From positions 5,729-69,728 of the forward strand of contig JAVBQJ010000031.1 of the NCBI GenBank assembly GCA_031549115.1: a stretch of 64,000 nt of DNA. Reading direction: 5' to 3'. The position numbers were made by a program, and so were the translations under genes. Shown here in pieces: positions 46,301 to 54,053 of the stretch; the first letter of the stretch is position 1; each line of letters starts with the position of its first letter. Source of the stretch: JAVBQJ01 sp031549115 (lineage in GTDB: Bacteria > Verrucomicrobiota > Lentisphaeria > Victivallales > Victivallaceae). The notes under the pieces are model-generated. The model was not told the origin of the DNA. It saw only the letters and a program-made list of their open reading frames with translations, and did not search any database.

Positions 46301-46699
46301 TTTCAGCAGTGGAAGTACGGAATCGACATCAGCCTCTATTGGGGGATGAACTGCTGGTGGGTCCACGATTTTTCGACCGATCCATTGGTGCTGAAAAATC
46401 GGGGCGACGGCATCCTGTTTTACCCCGACGCCAAATACGGCTTCGAGCCGTCGATCCGCAGCGAACTGCTGCGCGAAGGCACCCAGGACTACCGCTACTT
46501 GCACTACCTGAAGCAACTGCGGCAGGAAGCGGACGACCGCGGGATCGCCATCCCCGCCAGCCTGCAAACGGAGGTCGCCGACATCCTGGCGGTGAACTGG
46601 ATTCCTTCGATCGTCGATTACCCGCTCGATCCGGCGGCAATCACCGGTCAGCGGGCCCGAATCGCCGCCGCAATTGAACAACTGCGCCGTCTGCTTTAA
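43343..46699 (+). CDS. Secreted CBM9-like plus GH123-like (DUF4091) glycosidase
   Basis: 1118 aa with AAAGGAG before the ATG and a signal peptide (MLKSRGKALLGALLGSVAVWSMAAE). Residues about 30-235 are beta-rich. Residues about 245-430 are CBM9-like (PAPVIDGDLKDASWAEAG, YVAFRCDDPRG, NDCVEVFLNTEG, WSAELAIPLAQLGL). From about 640 a GH123/DUF4091 region follows (LPAGEYRGAIRFAAAGGGQLEVPV) with an adjacent Asp884-Glu885 pair in YYDEINSE, and then GILFYPDAKYGFEPSIRSELLREGTQDYRYLHYL near the end. By family analogy it acts on N-acetylhexosaminides, but that depends on the distant family match. It is the third gene of the LacI operon. Confidence 0.75.
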   Translation: MLKSRGKALLGALLGSVAVWSMAAEVTAGDYRVATSPRGWQIFWRDRLVHTIAWPCVVEGPGWKRQLMGEAFWNDAKYTVTGDTIVAAGTREGCSVELRTTARQDGVELSFRYDTAVTPLEDASFWFAALPLDDFGGCCYRVDGNAEVFQLPPVIKRETEPKSRWRISGDMKQLTIYTSRGNLELTGTTPFHLFDGRFHGYFSEPARSILATTSGKLEAGREYRFQLRMTDSLAIVPELIGERPPLAFQPLHPAPVIDGDLKDASWAEAGRVTLKRLKEGTPERPTEVWTGYDDEMLYVAFRCDDPRGATLADLPATREVYDNDCVEVFLNTEGSASYKHLILDIKNRLQINYAGARPLYELAPEQVRHAVKIDDAGWSAELAIPLAQLGLTPDTDLKLSGNVTRSVQPDREFSTAAPMQSSFHEAHRFLPLFFSGRPAPRDIADANREIDCAAGTAWFAATVWNSGDAPVTVLPRLLHGASGALKPENAAAVTVKRSAPVDFHFTVTPDDQELFVQLYDDAGAELLASTNPYFFAQISIGRELAALPEKIAALDNTGRLDDFIREVREIAERYSRDPQATGTEAPLDLILTGERLEMAARRQRNEALEQNMDYYLRPSLEKIFAAAPLPGDTEPGGTLTLSGAGDEVVNAQVVLLPLTADLGTVTVTATDLAGATSSIPASAVTVYREIPVSLEGKLWPDRLTRHPAPLPRRANQQPYWVEVAIPPGLPAGEYRGAIRFAAAGGGQLEVPVAVTASGYDLPRIPKVFAWGSYSPEFFDNPADAERFARELMERDLFPTSGVSHPRYLDTTDFRFNALGEEKLERFHMAVLAMFPWIEWLETHYPDGRHPDPADYYEAICKVVREDAAKLAARGKLDQLYAYYDEINSEQDDVKDMLMKLKRDTGIKIVTCFCTPSLGTAKMAYYDDMVDLYFFSDGYFTDPVLLDYIAGLQKRGRLVGWYFNLSYPKFPTSNCIDAPGVANRIQLFQQWKYGIDISLYWGMNCWWVHDFSTDPLVLKNRGDGILFYPDAKYGFEPSIRSELLREGTQDYRYLHYLKQLRQEADDRGIAIPASLQTEVADILAVNWIPSIVDYPLDPAAITGQRARIAAAIEQLRRLL

Positions 46700-46734
46700 C
46701 AATCAACCCCATTCCGATAAGAATCAATCAAAAA

Positions 46735-48783
46735 ATGAACGTCAATCCCAATACCACATGGGCCGAATTCTCCGTCCGGGATCTGCCGGACGGTTACTTC
46801 GACCTGATCCCGCAGACGGCGGTCCGCTACAGCCGCTTCCCGGTGCAAACCCGCCACAATGCGATCTGGGACTTCGGCCGCGGTCCCGGCGGCACCATGT
46901 ACGCGTCGCTGTGCGGCGAACTTTCGAACGCGTTGAGCGTCCAGCTGTTCGAATACACGCCGGCGACCGGGGAGCTCGCTTTCCGCTTCGACGCCGGGCG
47001 CGAACTCCTGGTCGGGAACCGGGAGATCCCGCCGAGCAAAATCCACACCAGCATCGCGCCGACCCGCGACGGGCAGGTCATCATGACCACCCACACCACG
47101 GCGCGAAGCCCGCAACACCCGTATTGGCTGTTCGATTCGCACTTCGAACACAGCTTTGAAGGCTATCCGGGCTCGCATATCCTCCTGTACGATCCGGAAC
47201 GGCGGGAGGTCAAAAGCCTCGGCGTGCCGGTCCGGCGCGACAGCATCTACGGCGGCTGCTACGACGCCCGCCACCACGCGTTCTGGTTCACGACCTTTCT
47301 CAAAGGGCATCTCTTCCGCTTCGATCTGACCACCCGGGAGCTGCGCGACTTCGGACAGACCACCGAATTCGGCAGCTATGCCGTCTTCGCCGACCGCCTC
47401 GGGAATCTTTATACCTCCAGCCGGACGGGGCATCTGTTTCACATCGACGTCGACACGCAGACAGTTTCGGATCTGGGACAGCTGTCGCCGGAGCCGGAAG
47501 AGCTGCCGACCTGGGCGATGCACCGGCTGCTGGCGCACGGCGTCAACGGCCCCGACGGCCGGTTGTGGGTGAGTTTGCACTACAGCAACGACCTCTTTGC
47601 GATCGATCCGGTCACCCGGAGGCACGAACGCTACGACATGCGTCCCCTGCCGGCATGGCGGCAGACGCTCCCGCAGATGCACGTCGGACACGGCTTCGAT
47701 TCGCGCGGCGTATTGTGGTTTTGTACCACCCGGCAGGTCACCGGACGCCCCGGCGTGATGGTGCATCTTTTCCGCCGCGATATCCTGCGCGGAGGACCGA
47801 TCGAAGCGGCGGGCTTGCTCGGCACGCCGGAGCGTGCGGCCGGCGGCATCAGCGAAATGCACATCGACGCCGATGACGTGCTGCATATCGCCGACACCAA
47901 CCACGCCGACGATATGCCGGGCATTCTCGCGGTGGACTTGAAGCGGCTCGAAGCCGACCGCAGCTTGCCGCGGCTCCGCGGCATGGACGCGTATAGCTAC
48001 GTCATTTTTCCCGATGGCGAAAGCGTATATCCGGGGCACGATTTCGCCGCCGCCGCGGCGCCGGTGATCCACTTCAACGACTACTGCAACGAAGCGGCGG
48101 CCTTCATCGGCCGCCACGCCAATACCGCGGTCCGGGCGCAAACCGCCGTCGCGGTCCGGGTCTGGGACAAATTGCCGTGGGCGGCCGATCATACGGTCAG
48201 AGCGTTGCGCTTCGAAACAAATGGGGAGCTGACCGTGTGGGCCGGAGAAGCGGGACAATACCGGTTCCGGCTGCAGGGCTCCAAGGTGGCCGAAGCGATC
48301 ACCGGCGCGACGGATTGCCCGGCGCCGGACGCCTGTCCGGTAACGTTGGCCGAAGAACGCCTGCCGGCCCGCCAGGGCCGCGCCTTCCGCAGCGCCGTCA
48401 CCGCCTGGGGCAAAGTGGCGCAAGGGCGCTGGCTTCTGGGCACGGCGGACGGCATGCTTGCCTGGTACGACCCGGCGGCGGATCAAGTGTTCGCGCTCGG
48501 CGCCGTCGGCGCCCATGGGCCGGTACACGCGATCGCGGTATCCGCCGACGGCCGGGTCGCCTACGGCGTTTCCGGCGACCCGGACGACCTCGGCCACGTA
48601 TTTCGGTTCGACGCCGACGCGGGATTGCGCGAACTCGGCCGCACGTTCCTGATGCCGGACGGCGACACGGTGGCCTCCAATTCCCAACCGACCACAATCG
48701 CCTGCAACGCCGACGGGAGTGTCTGCGCGGTGGGAACCGCCGACCGGCTAAGCTGCGTTTATCTCTACACTTTCTGCTCATAG
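46735..48783 (+). CDS. Cytoplasmic beta-propeller protein of unknown activity
   Basis: 682 aa, no signal peptide. The ATG has only an A-rich upstream stretch and no clear ribosome site. The sequence has repeated propeller blades (GSHILLYDPERREVKSLGVP, GHLFRFDLTTRELRDFGQT, GHLFHIDVDTQTVSDLGQL, NDLFAIDPVTRRHERYDM), like NHL/Vgb/lactonase-type propellers. A second set of blades occurs at the C-terminus (WLLGTADGMLAWYDPAADQVFALG). Such proteins can be lactonases, lyases or binding scaffolds, and no catalytic motif allows a choice. It lies 35 bp after the GH123-like gene and 22 bp before the GH5-like gene, so it belongs to the same operon and probably handles an imported product. Confidence 0.6.
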   Translation: MNVNPNTTWAEFSVRDLPDGYFDLIPQTAVRYSRFPVQTRHNAIWDFGRGPGGTMYASLCGELSNALSVQLFEYTPATGELAFRFDAGRELLVGNREIPPSKIHTSIAPTRDGQVIMTTHTTARSPQHPYWLFDSHFEHSFEGYPGSHILLYDPERREVKSLGVPVRRDSIYGGCYDARHHAFWFTTFLKGHLFRFDLTTRELRDFGQTTEFGSYAVFADRLGNLYTSSRTGHLFHIDVDTQTVSDLGQLSPEPEELPTWAMHRLLAHGVNGPDGRLWVSLHYSNDLFAIDPVTRRHERYDMRPLPAWRQTLPQMHVGHGFDSRGVLWFCTTRQVTGRPGVMVHLFRRDILRGGPIEAAGLLGTPERAAGGISEMHIDADDVLHIADTNHADDMPGILAVDLKRLEADRSLPRLRGMDAYSYVIFPDGESVYPGHDFAAAAAPVIHFNDYCNEAAAFIGRHANTAVRAQTAVAVRVWDKLPWAADHTVRALRFETNGELTVWAGEAGQYRFRLQGSKVAEAITGATDCPAPDACPVTLAEERLPARQGRAFRSAVTAWGKVAQGRWLLGTADGMLAWYDPAADQVFALGAVGAHGPVHAIAVSADGRVAYGVSGDPDDLGHVFRFDADAGLRELGRTFLMPDGDTVASNSQPTTIACNADGSVCAVGTADRLSCVYLYTFCS

Positions 48784-48805
48784 TCACCCACAAGGAAAGA
48801 AATTC

Positions 48806-50722
48806 ATGAATCCGTTCGGAGAACAGAACTTTGTCATCGGCTGCAACTACTGGGCCAGCCATGCGGGAACCGATATGTGGCGCAACTGGCGTTGCGAAGT
48901 GATCGAAGAGGACTTCCGCCGCCTCGAATCGTTGCACCTGGAGGTGGTGCGGATCTTCCCGTTGTGGCCGGACTTCCAGCCGCTGGTGCGCTTTTCCGGC
49001 AGCGGCAACCAGCCGCTGCAATTGCGCTGGCGCGACGGCGGCGAAATTCCGGTCGACACCGACGGCAGAACCAGCGGCGTCGACCCGGAAATGCTGGAAC
49101 GCTTCCGGTGGGTCTGCGATTGCGCCCTCCGGCACAATTTGCAGCTCGGCATCGGTTTGGTGACCGGCTGGATGTCGGGACGGATGTTCACGCCTCCGGC
49201 ATTCGAGGGGTGCAATCCTCTGCTCGATGCGCCGGCGATCCGGTGGCAACTGAAACTGGTCAAACGAGTGGTGACGAGCGTCAAGGACCACCCCGCGATC
49301 GCGTTCTGGGGGATCGGCAACGAATGCAACTGCATGGGGCCGGCGAACCGGCACGAAGGCGCTCTGTGGGCGCAGACGATCGCCGATGCGATCCGGGCGG
49401 CCGATCCGACCCGGCCGATCGCGGCGGGGTTGCACAGTCTGGTGCCGACGGCGGCGGGAGCGATGGCGCCGACCCCGCGTTGGAGCATCGGCGACATGGC
49501 GGAAATCTTCGACGCGCTGACGGTGCATCCGTACCCACCGTTCACGCCGCACACGGAGGTCGACCGCATCACCGGGATCAAAAATGTATTTCACGCCACC
49601 GCCGAAGCGCACTTCTACGGCGACATCGGCCGCCGTCCCTGTATCGCCGAAGAGCTCGGCACGCTGGCGCCGACGGTGGCGGGCGAAGCTTCCGCCGCGG
49701 CCTACCTGCGGAACACGCTGTTCAACTTGTGGAGCCACGACTGCGAGGGACTGCTGTGGTGGTGCGCGTTCGATCAATTGCACCTCAGCCAACCGCCGTA
49801 CCAGTGGTGTGCGGTGGAGCGGATGCTCGGACTCTTTCACGACGACGGTTCGCCCAAGCCGGTCGGCGGAGTGTTGAAGGAGTTCGCCGAATTCCGGGAG
49901 CGGCTGCCGTTCCGGCGGCTGCCCCGCTTTCAATGCGACGCGGTCTGCGTCCTGAGCGAAGACCAGGACTGCTGGATGGCGGCGTTCGGCGCATGGACGC
50001 TGGCCAAACAGGCCGGCTTCGATCTGGAGTTTCAATTCGCCGACGAGCCGTTGCGCCCCTCCGACTTCTACATTGTCCCGGCGCAGGCAGGGCTGAACAA
50101 CCTGCCGCGCGACCGCTATCTCGCATTGATGGAGCGGGTCGCCGCAGGTGCCACGTTGTACTATTCGTTCGACGGGGCCTGCCTGGCGCCGTTCGATGAA
50201 TTCTTCGGATTGACCACGGAGTACCGGGAGGTGTTTCCGGGGACGGCGGCGGTCGAAATCGACGGCGACGCACTGCCGTTCGACTTCACCACCCGGATCA
50301 CAACCCAATCATGCGGCGCGGAGGTGCTGCTGCGCGGCGCCGACGGCCGGATCGTGCTGAGCCGCCACCGTTACGGCGCCGGGGAAGCGTACTTTCTAAC
50401 CTATGCGCCGGAAAAACAGATCGTCACCCGCAACGGCGCGGCGGAGCGCCCCTATTACAAGCTCTACCGGGAAGCGGCACGAAAGATCCTGGAGCGGCGC
50501 GCCTTTCGCACCAACGATCCGCGCCTGACCGTGACGCTGCACCATGCCGCGCCCAATCTCGCGTACGCGGTCATCGTCAACAATGCCGATACCAAGCTCG
50601 CGGTGACGGCTCCGGCATTCGCCGCCGGTTGGCGCCGGGGCCGGGTGTTGTACGGCAATCCCGACGCGATCCTGGCCCACAGCGCAGCCGTGATCGAACT
50701 CGAAACGACCGCACGGAAATAG
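48806..50722 (+). CDS. GH5-like (mannanase/cellulase clan) glycosidase
   Basis: 638 aa, no signal peptide, with AAGGA 10 bp before the ATG. The barrel begins VIGCNYWASHAGTDMWRNW and continues with LHLEVVRIFPLWPDF. The acid/base is Glu173 in AFWGIGNECN. The nucleophile is Glu283 (or 282) in CIAEELG, at the end of strand 7 as in clan GH-A. The C-terminal 200 residues (DFYIVPAQAGLNN, GEAYFLTYAPEKQIVTRNG) look like the beta-galactosidase trimerisation and tail domains of GH42-type enzymes. A mannosidase or other exo-acting cytoplasmic enzyme is plausible. It is 5 bp from the next gene. Confidence 0.75.
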   Translation: MNPFGEQNFVIGCNYWASHAGTDMWRNWRCEVIEEDFRRLESLHLEVVRIFPLWPDFQPLVRFSGSGNQPLQLRWRDGGEIPVDTDGRTSGVDPEMLERFRWVCDCALRHNLQLGIGLVTGWMSGRMFTPPAFEGCNPLLDAPAIRWQLKLVKRVVTSVKDHPAIAFWGIGNECNCMGPANRHEGALWAQTIADAIRAADPTRPIAAGLHSLVPTAAGAMAPTPRWSIGDMAEIFDALTVHPYPPFTPHTEVDRITGIKNVFHATAEAHFYGDIGRRPCIAEELGTLAPTVAGEASAAAYLRNTLFNLWSHDCEGLLWWCAFDQLHLSQPPYQWCAVERMLGLFHDDGSPKPVGGVLKEFAEFRERLPFRRLPRFQCDAVCVLSEDQDCWMAAFGAWTLAKQAGFDLEFQFADEPLRPSDFYIVPAQAGLNNLPRDRYLALMERVAAGATLYYSFDGACLAPFDEFFGLTTEYREVFPGTAAVEIDGDALPFDFTTRITTQSCGAEVLLRGADGRIVLSRHRYGAGEAYFLTYAPEKQIVTRNGAAERPYYKLYREAARKILERRAFRTNDPRLTVTLHHAAPNLAYAVIVNNADTKLAVTAPAFAAGWRRGRVLYGNPDAILAHSAAVIELETTARK

Positions 50723-50727
50723 ACGCC

Positions 50728-53706
50728 ATGGAACGCTTCGATCCCACCCGGTCGCTCGCCGCGACGATGCGCCCGATGCCGTTCTGGAGCTGGAACGACC
50801 GGCTGGAGCCGGAGGAATTGAAGCGCCAGATTCGGGAGATGCACCGGGCCGGGCTCGGCGGTTTTTTCATGCACGCCCGCGGCGGTTTGCAGACCGAATA
50901 CCTCGGTGACGCATGGCTGGAGTGCGTCCGCGTTTGCGTCGAAGAGGCGGCGGTCTGCGGCATGGAAGCGTGGCTCTACGACGAAAACGGCTGGCCGAGC
51001 GGTTATGCCGGAGGTCGGGTCAACGGCCTGGGCGAAGATTTCCAGCAGAAATATCTGGTCTGTGAATGCGCCGCTCCCGATATGCCTCCGGAGCCGGGCA
51101 CGATCGGCTGTTACCGTACCGGCGACGGACAGCGAATCGATCCGGCCGCGGCGGCTTCCGGTCATGAACCGTATTACCGGATCACCCGGCGGGTCAATCC
51201 GTGTTACATCGACGTGCTCAATCCGGCCGCGACCGACGCCTTTATCACCGCGACCCATCAGTATTATTTCGACCGGCTGCCGCCGGCAACCCGGCGCGCC
51301 ATCCGGGGCATATTCACCGATGAACCGCAACTGGCAATCGGCAAACCGTTTTATTCGGAATACTTTTTTGCCGCATTCCGTGCGCGTTACGACGCCGATC
51401 CGGTCGACCGGCTGATCGGGTTGTGGTACGATTTCCCCGGCGCCGGCGGCTTCCGGCAGCATTACCACAGCCTGACCGGAGAGTTATTCGCCGCCAACTA
51501 CACGGCGAAAATTCACCGCTGGTGCCGGGAACACGGCTGGCAATTCACCGGCCATCAGGTCCAGGAGGTCGATTACGCCGAGCAGACCCTGAGCAGCGGC
51601 GCGGTGTCGTTTCACTACCCGGCTTACGACATGCCGGGAATCGACCATCTCGGATTTGTCGAGCCGGACCTTTTCGTCGCGCGGCAGATGACCAGCGTGG
51701 CGGCGCAATTCGGGCAATCGCGGCGAATGGTGGAGATGTTCGCCTGCTGCGGCTGGCAGCTGACCTTTGCCGGGATGCGCTGGATGTATCAACTGATGCT
51801 GGTGTACGGGATCAATTTCCTGTGTCTGCATCTGAGCGCATACAGCCTGCGCGGCTTGCGCAAACGGGATTATCCGCCGTCATTCGGCGCCCAGCAGCCG
51901 TGGTTCGATGATTTCCGGCAGTTGAACGACGAATTCGCCCGCCAAAATCAATATGCGAGTACCGGCCGCGAATTCGTCCGGACTCTGGTGATCCACACGG
52001 AGCATTCGGTCTGGAGCCGTTACCGGCTCGACGACCGTGCCCCGGAAATCCGCCGTTTCATCACCGCCATCGAACGGCTGTCGCAACAGCTCGCCGAACT
52101 TCAGGTCCCCTTTCATTACGGCTTCGAAGCGCACCTCGCGGCTCATGGCCGCATCGAGGACGATATGCTCGTATTGGGCGCTTGCCGTTACGACACCATA
52201 GTACTGCCGGAACTGGAGCGATTGACCGCACCGGTGCTGCGGCTGCTGCGGGGTTTTCCCGGACGGATTTACCGCGCCCCGGAGAGCGGACTGCAATGCG
52301 AAAAAGACTCCGACCGCGCCTGGTTCGAGCAGCTCCCGGTATTCGCCGGACAACTCCGCGGTCTGTTCACCGCGGCGGCGCCGGAGGCGCTGGCGAGCCT
52401 GCGCTCGAGCCGCCGCGATTTCGCCGACGGCAGTTTGTATCTGATCGCCAACCGCGAACGGGAACGGCCGGTTCGAACCCGGCTCCATTGGACGGAACCG
52501 CACCCGGCCATTGTGCGGCTCGACCCGGCAACCGGCGCCGCCACGCCGCATCCGGTCGAAAGCGACGGCGGATTCGCCTGTGAGCTGGCGGGCGGCGTGG
52601 CCTGGTGGCTGTGGTGCCCCCGGCACGGCGCCCCCCTCCCCGCCGGAATGAACCGGCCGGAATCCCCCGCAGTAGAGCTGCCCCTGCCCGGCTCCGCCCG
52701 GATCGACGGACACGAAAATTATCTGGTCCTGGACCGTGTGCGCTTCCGGCTCGACGGCGGCGACCGGGAAGAGGAGGAGGATATCACGACACTGCAGTGG
52801 CGTTTGCTCGCACTGCGCCGCGCCGTCCGGGTTGAAATCGACTATCCGTTCCGGCTGGCTCCGGGGTTCCGGCCCGACGAGCCGCTGTCGGCGGCACTCG
52901 AAACGCCGGAACGCTTCGACTTTGCCCTGAACGGCAATGCGTTCGCCTTCGCCGATACCGGCTATCTTTTCGATCGCTCAAACCGGCGTACCCGGCTCCC
53001 GGCGGCGTACCTGCGGGAAGGCGAAAACCGCCTGACGCTGATGTGTGTATTCGAACAAAGCGACGCCGTGTACCGGCATTTGGACCGCTGCGGCATCTTT
53101 GAAACCGAAGTCAACACCCTGAGCTTCGATCTGGAGCTGGAGGCGATAACCCTGATCGGCGGCTTCGGCGTCCGCTGCGCTGACGCGACCCCGGCTGCCG
53201 ACGGCACGACGCTGCGCCTTGCCGGCCCGTTCACCGTATGCCCCCGGCCGGAATCGGTGACACCGGAGCGGCTGATCCAGGACGGCTGGCCTTTTTTTGC
53301 CGGAAAACAGACGCTCGAAACCACGATATGGATCGACACGGCCCCCGAACGCTTCCGCCGGTTCACCTGCCGTCCTTTCGGATTGAATTCGATCCGGCTC
53401 GCCGTCAACGGCATCGACTGCGGCTATTGCAGCGGCGAACCGTGGCAAATTCCGCTCGCGCCGGGCAGCCTCCGGTGCGGCGCCAATCGGTTGACATTGG
53501 AGATCGTCGTCCCGTTGCGGAATTTGCTCGGACCGCTGCATGCGGCGGCTCCGGCCGACGCCCCCGTGGGCCCAGGCTCTTTCGCCCGGATCGCCAACCC
53601 GTTCACGCACGGACAGATTCCGGACTGCGATCCCGCATACCGGGTACAGGCCACCGGCATCGCCGGTTGGCGCCTGACCGGACAGGAAAACATCGGGACC
53701 TTATAG
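50728..53706 (+). CDS. GH106-like (alpha-L-rhamnosidase-type) glycoside hydrolase
   Basis: 992 aa from ATG 50728. The frame is open further upstream, but that part overlaps the GH5-like gene and is arginine-rich non-protein sequence. The start RPMPFWSWNDRLEPEELKRQIREMHRAGLGGFFMHAR and then MEAWLYDENGWPSGYAGG are the signature of the GH106-like barrel. GIFTDEPQ (Asp198-Glu199) is a conserved acidic site. The C-terminus has beta-sandwich domains (FALNGNAFAFADTGYLFDR, YLREGENRLTLMCVFE) like those of galactose-binding folds. Rhamnose release is the family activity, but the match is to the broad group. It is the last gene of the LacI operon. Confidence 0.72.
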   Translation: MERFDPTRSLAATMRPMPFWSWNDRLEPEELKRQIREMHRAGLGGFFMHARGGLQTEYLGDAWLECVRVCVEEAAVCGMEAWLYDENGWPSGYAGGRVNGLGEDFQQKYLVCECAAPDMPPEPGTIGCYRTGDGQRIDPAAAASGHEPYYRITRRVNPCYIDVLNPAATDAFITATHQYYFDRLPPATRRAIRGIFTDEPQLAIGKPFYSEYFFAAFRARYDADPVDRLIGLWYDFPGAGGFRQHYHSLTGELFAANYTAKIHRWCREHGWQFTGHQVQEVDYAEQTLSSGAVSFHYPAYDMPGIDHLGFVEPDLFVARQMTSVAAQFGQSRRMVEMFACCGWQLTFAGMRWMYQLMLVYGINFLCLHLSAYSLRGLRKRDYPPSFGAQQPWFDDFRQLNDEFARQNQYASTGREFVRTLVIHTEHSVWSRYRLDDRAPEIRRFITAIERLSQQLAELQVPFHYGFEAHLAAHGRIEDDMLVLGACRYDTIVLPELERLTAPVLRLLRGFPGRIYRAPESGLQCEKDSDRAWFEQLPVFAGQLRGLFTAAAPEALASLRSSRRDFADGSLYLIANRERERPVRTRLHWTEPHPAIVRLDPATGAATPHPVESDGGFACELAGGVAWWLWCPRHGAPLPAGMNRPESPAVELPLPGSARIDGHENYLVLDRVRFRLDGGDREEEEDITTLQWRLLALRRAVRVEIDYPFRLAPGFRPDEPLSAALETPERFDFALNGNAFAFADTGYLFDRSNRRTRLPAAYLREGENRLTLMCVFEQSDAVYRHLDRCGIFETEVNTLSFDLELEAITLIGGFGVRCADATPAADGTTLRLAGPFTVCPRPESVTPERLIQDGWPFFAGKQTLETTIWIDTAPERFRRFTCRPFGLNSIRLAVNGIDCGYCSGEPWQIPLAPGSLRCGANRLTLEIVVPLRNLLGPLHAAAPADAPVGPGSFARIANPFTHGQIPDCDPAYRVQATGIAGWRLTGQENIGTL

Positions 53707-53731
53707 AAAGTATCGGAGAGGGCTTTTTGGT

Positions 53732-53761
53732 GTTTACGGAAAAATTGTTTCCGCTGCAAAC
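53732..53761 (+). terminator. Candidate terminator hairpin after the LacI operon
   Basis: CGGAAA (53737-53742) and TTTCCG (53748-53753) pair around AATTG, with an outer GTTT/AAAC pair at 53732-53735 and 53758-53761. There is no T-run directly after it, so termination may be weak. Confidence 0.35.
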
Positions 53762-53893
53762 AATACTTCAGGTGTAATTTTTCACTTATAAAATTGCTGA
53801 TTTCGCCAATTCAGTATATTGATGCGACCGCCATCAAAATCCACCGCCGATCCGTCCCATGAATGTCAAGCGTTATTTTGTCGCCCGATAAAA

Positions 53894-54000
53894 TATAATA
53901 AATTTATTATAAAAAGCTTACAATAAAGTTACAGCACATATATTGACAAAAAATGATTTGCCGACTATAATGAGTAAGCTAAACTGGGCATGTATAGCTT
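53894..54000 (+). promoter_or_regulatory. Consensus promoter, AT-rich palindrome and 5' leader hairpin of the giant-protein operon
   Basis: TTGACA (53943-53948) and TATAAT (53966-53971) are 17 bp apart, a perfect consensus promoter. TATAATAAATTTATTATA (53894-53911) is a perfect 18-bp palindrome 31 bp upstream of the -35; it may be an UP-type element or a binding site. AAGCTA (53976-53981) and TAGCTT (53995-54000) form a hairpin at the very 5' end of the expected transcript, or an operator at +1. Confidence 0.7.
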
Positions 54001-54053
54001 GCAGAGAAAAATTATGACTTACAAATAGCAACATATTTTGAAGGAGAGTCGCC

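Noticed and set aside
43829..46702. A 957-codon open frame on the minus strand
   Set aside because: It is the antisense shadow of the CBM9-like/GH123-like gene; its Arg/Gln/Gly-rich sequence shows no domain and there is no ribosome site.
50311..50727. N-terminal extension of the GH106-like frame
   Set aside because: It overlaps the end of the GH5-like gene and is arginine/glycine-rich. The conserved protein begins at ATG 50728, 5 bp after the previous stop.
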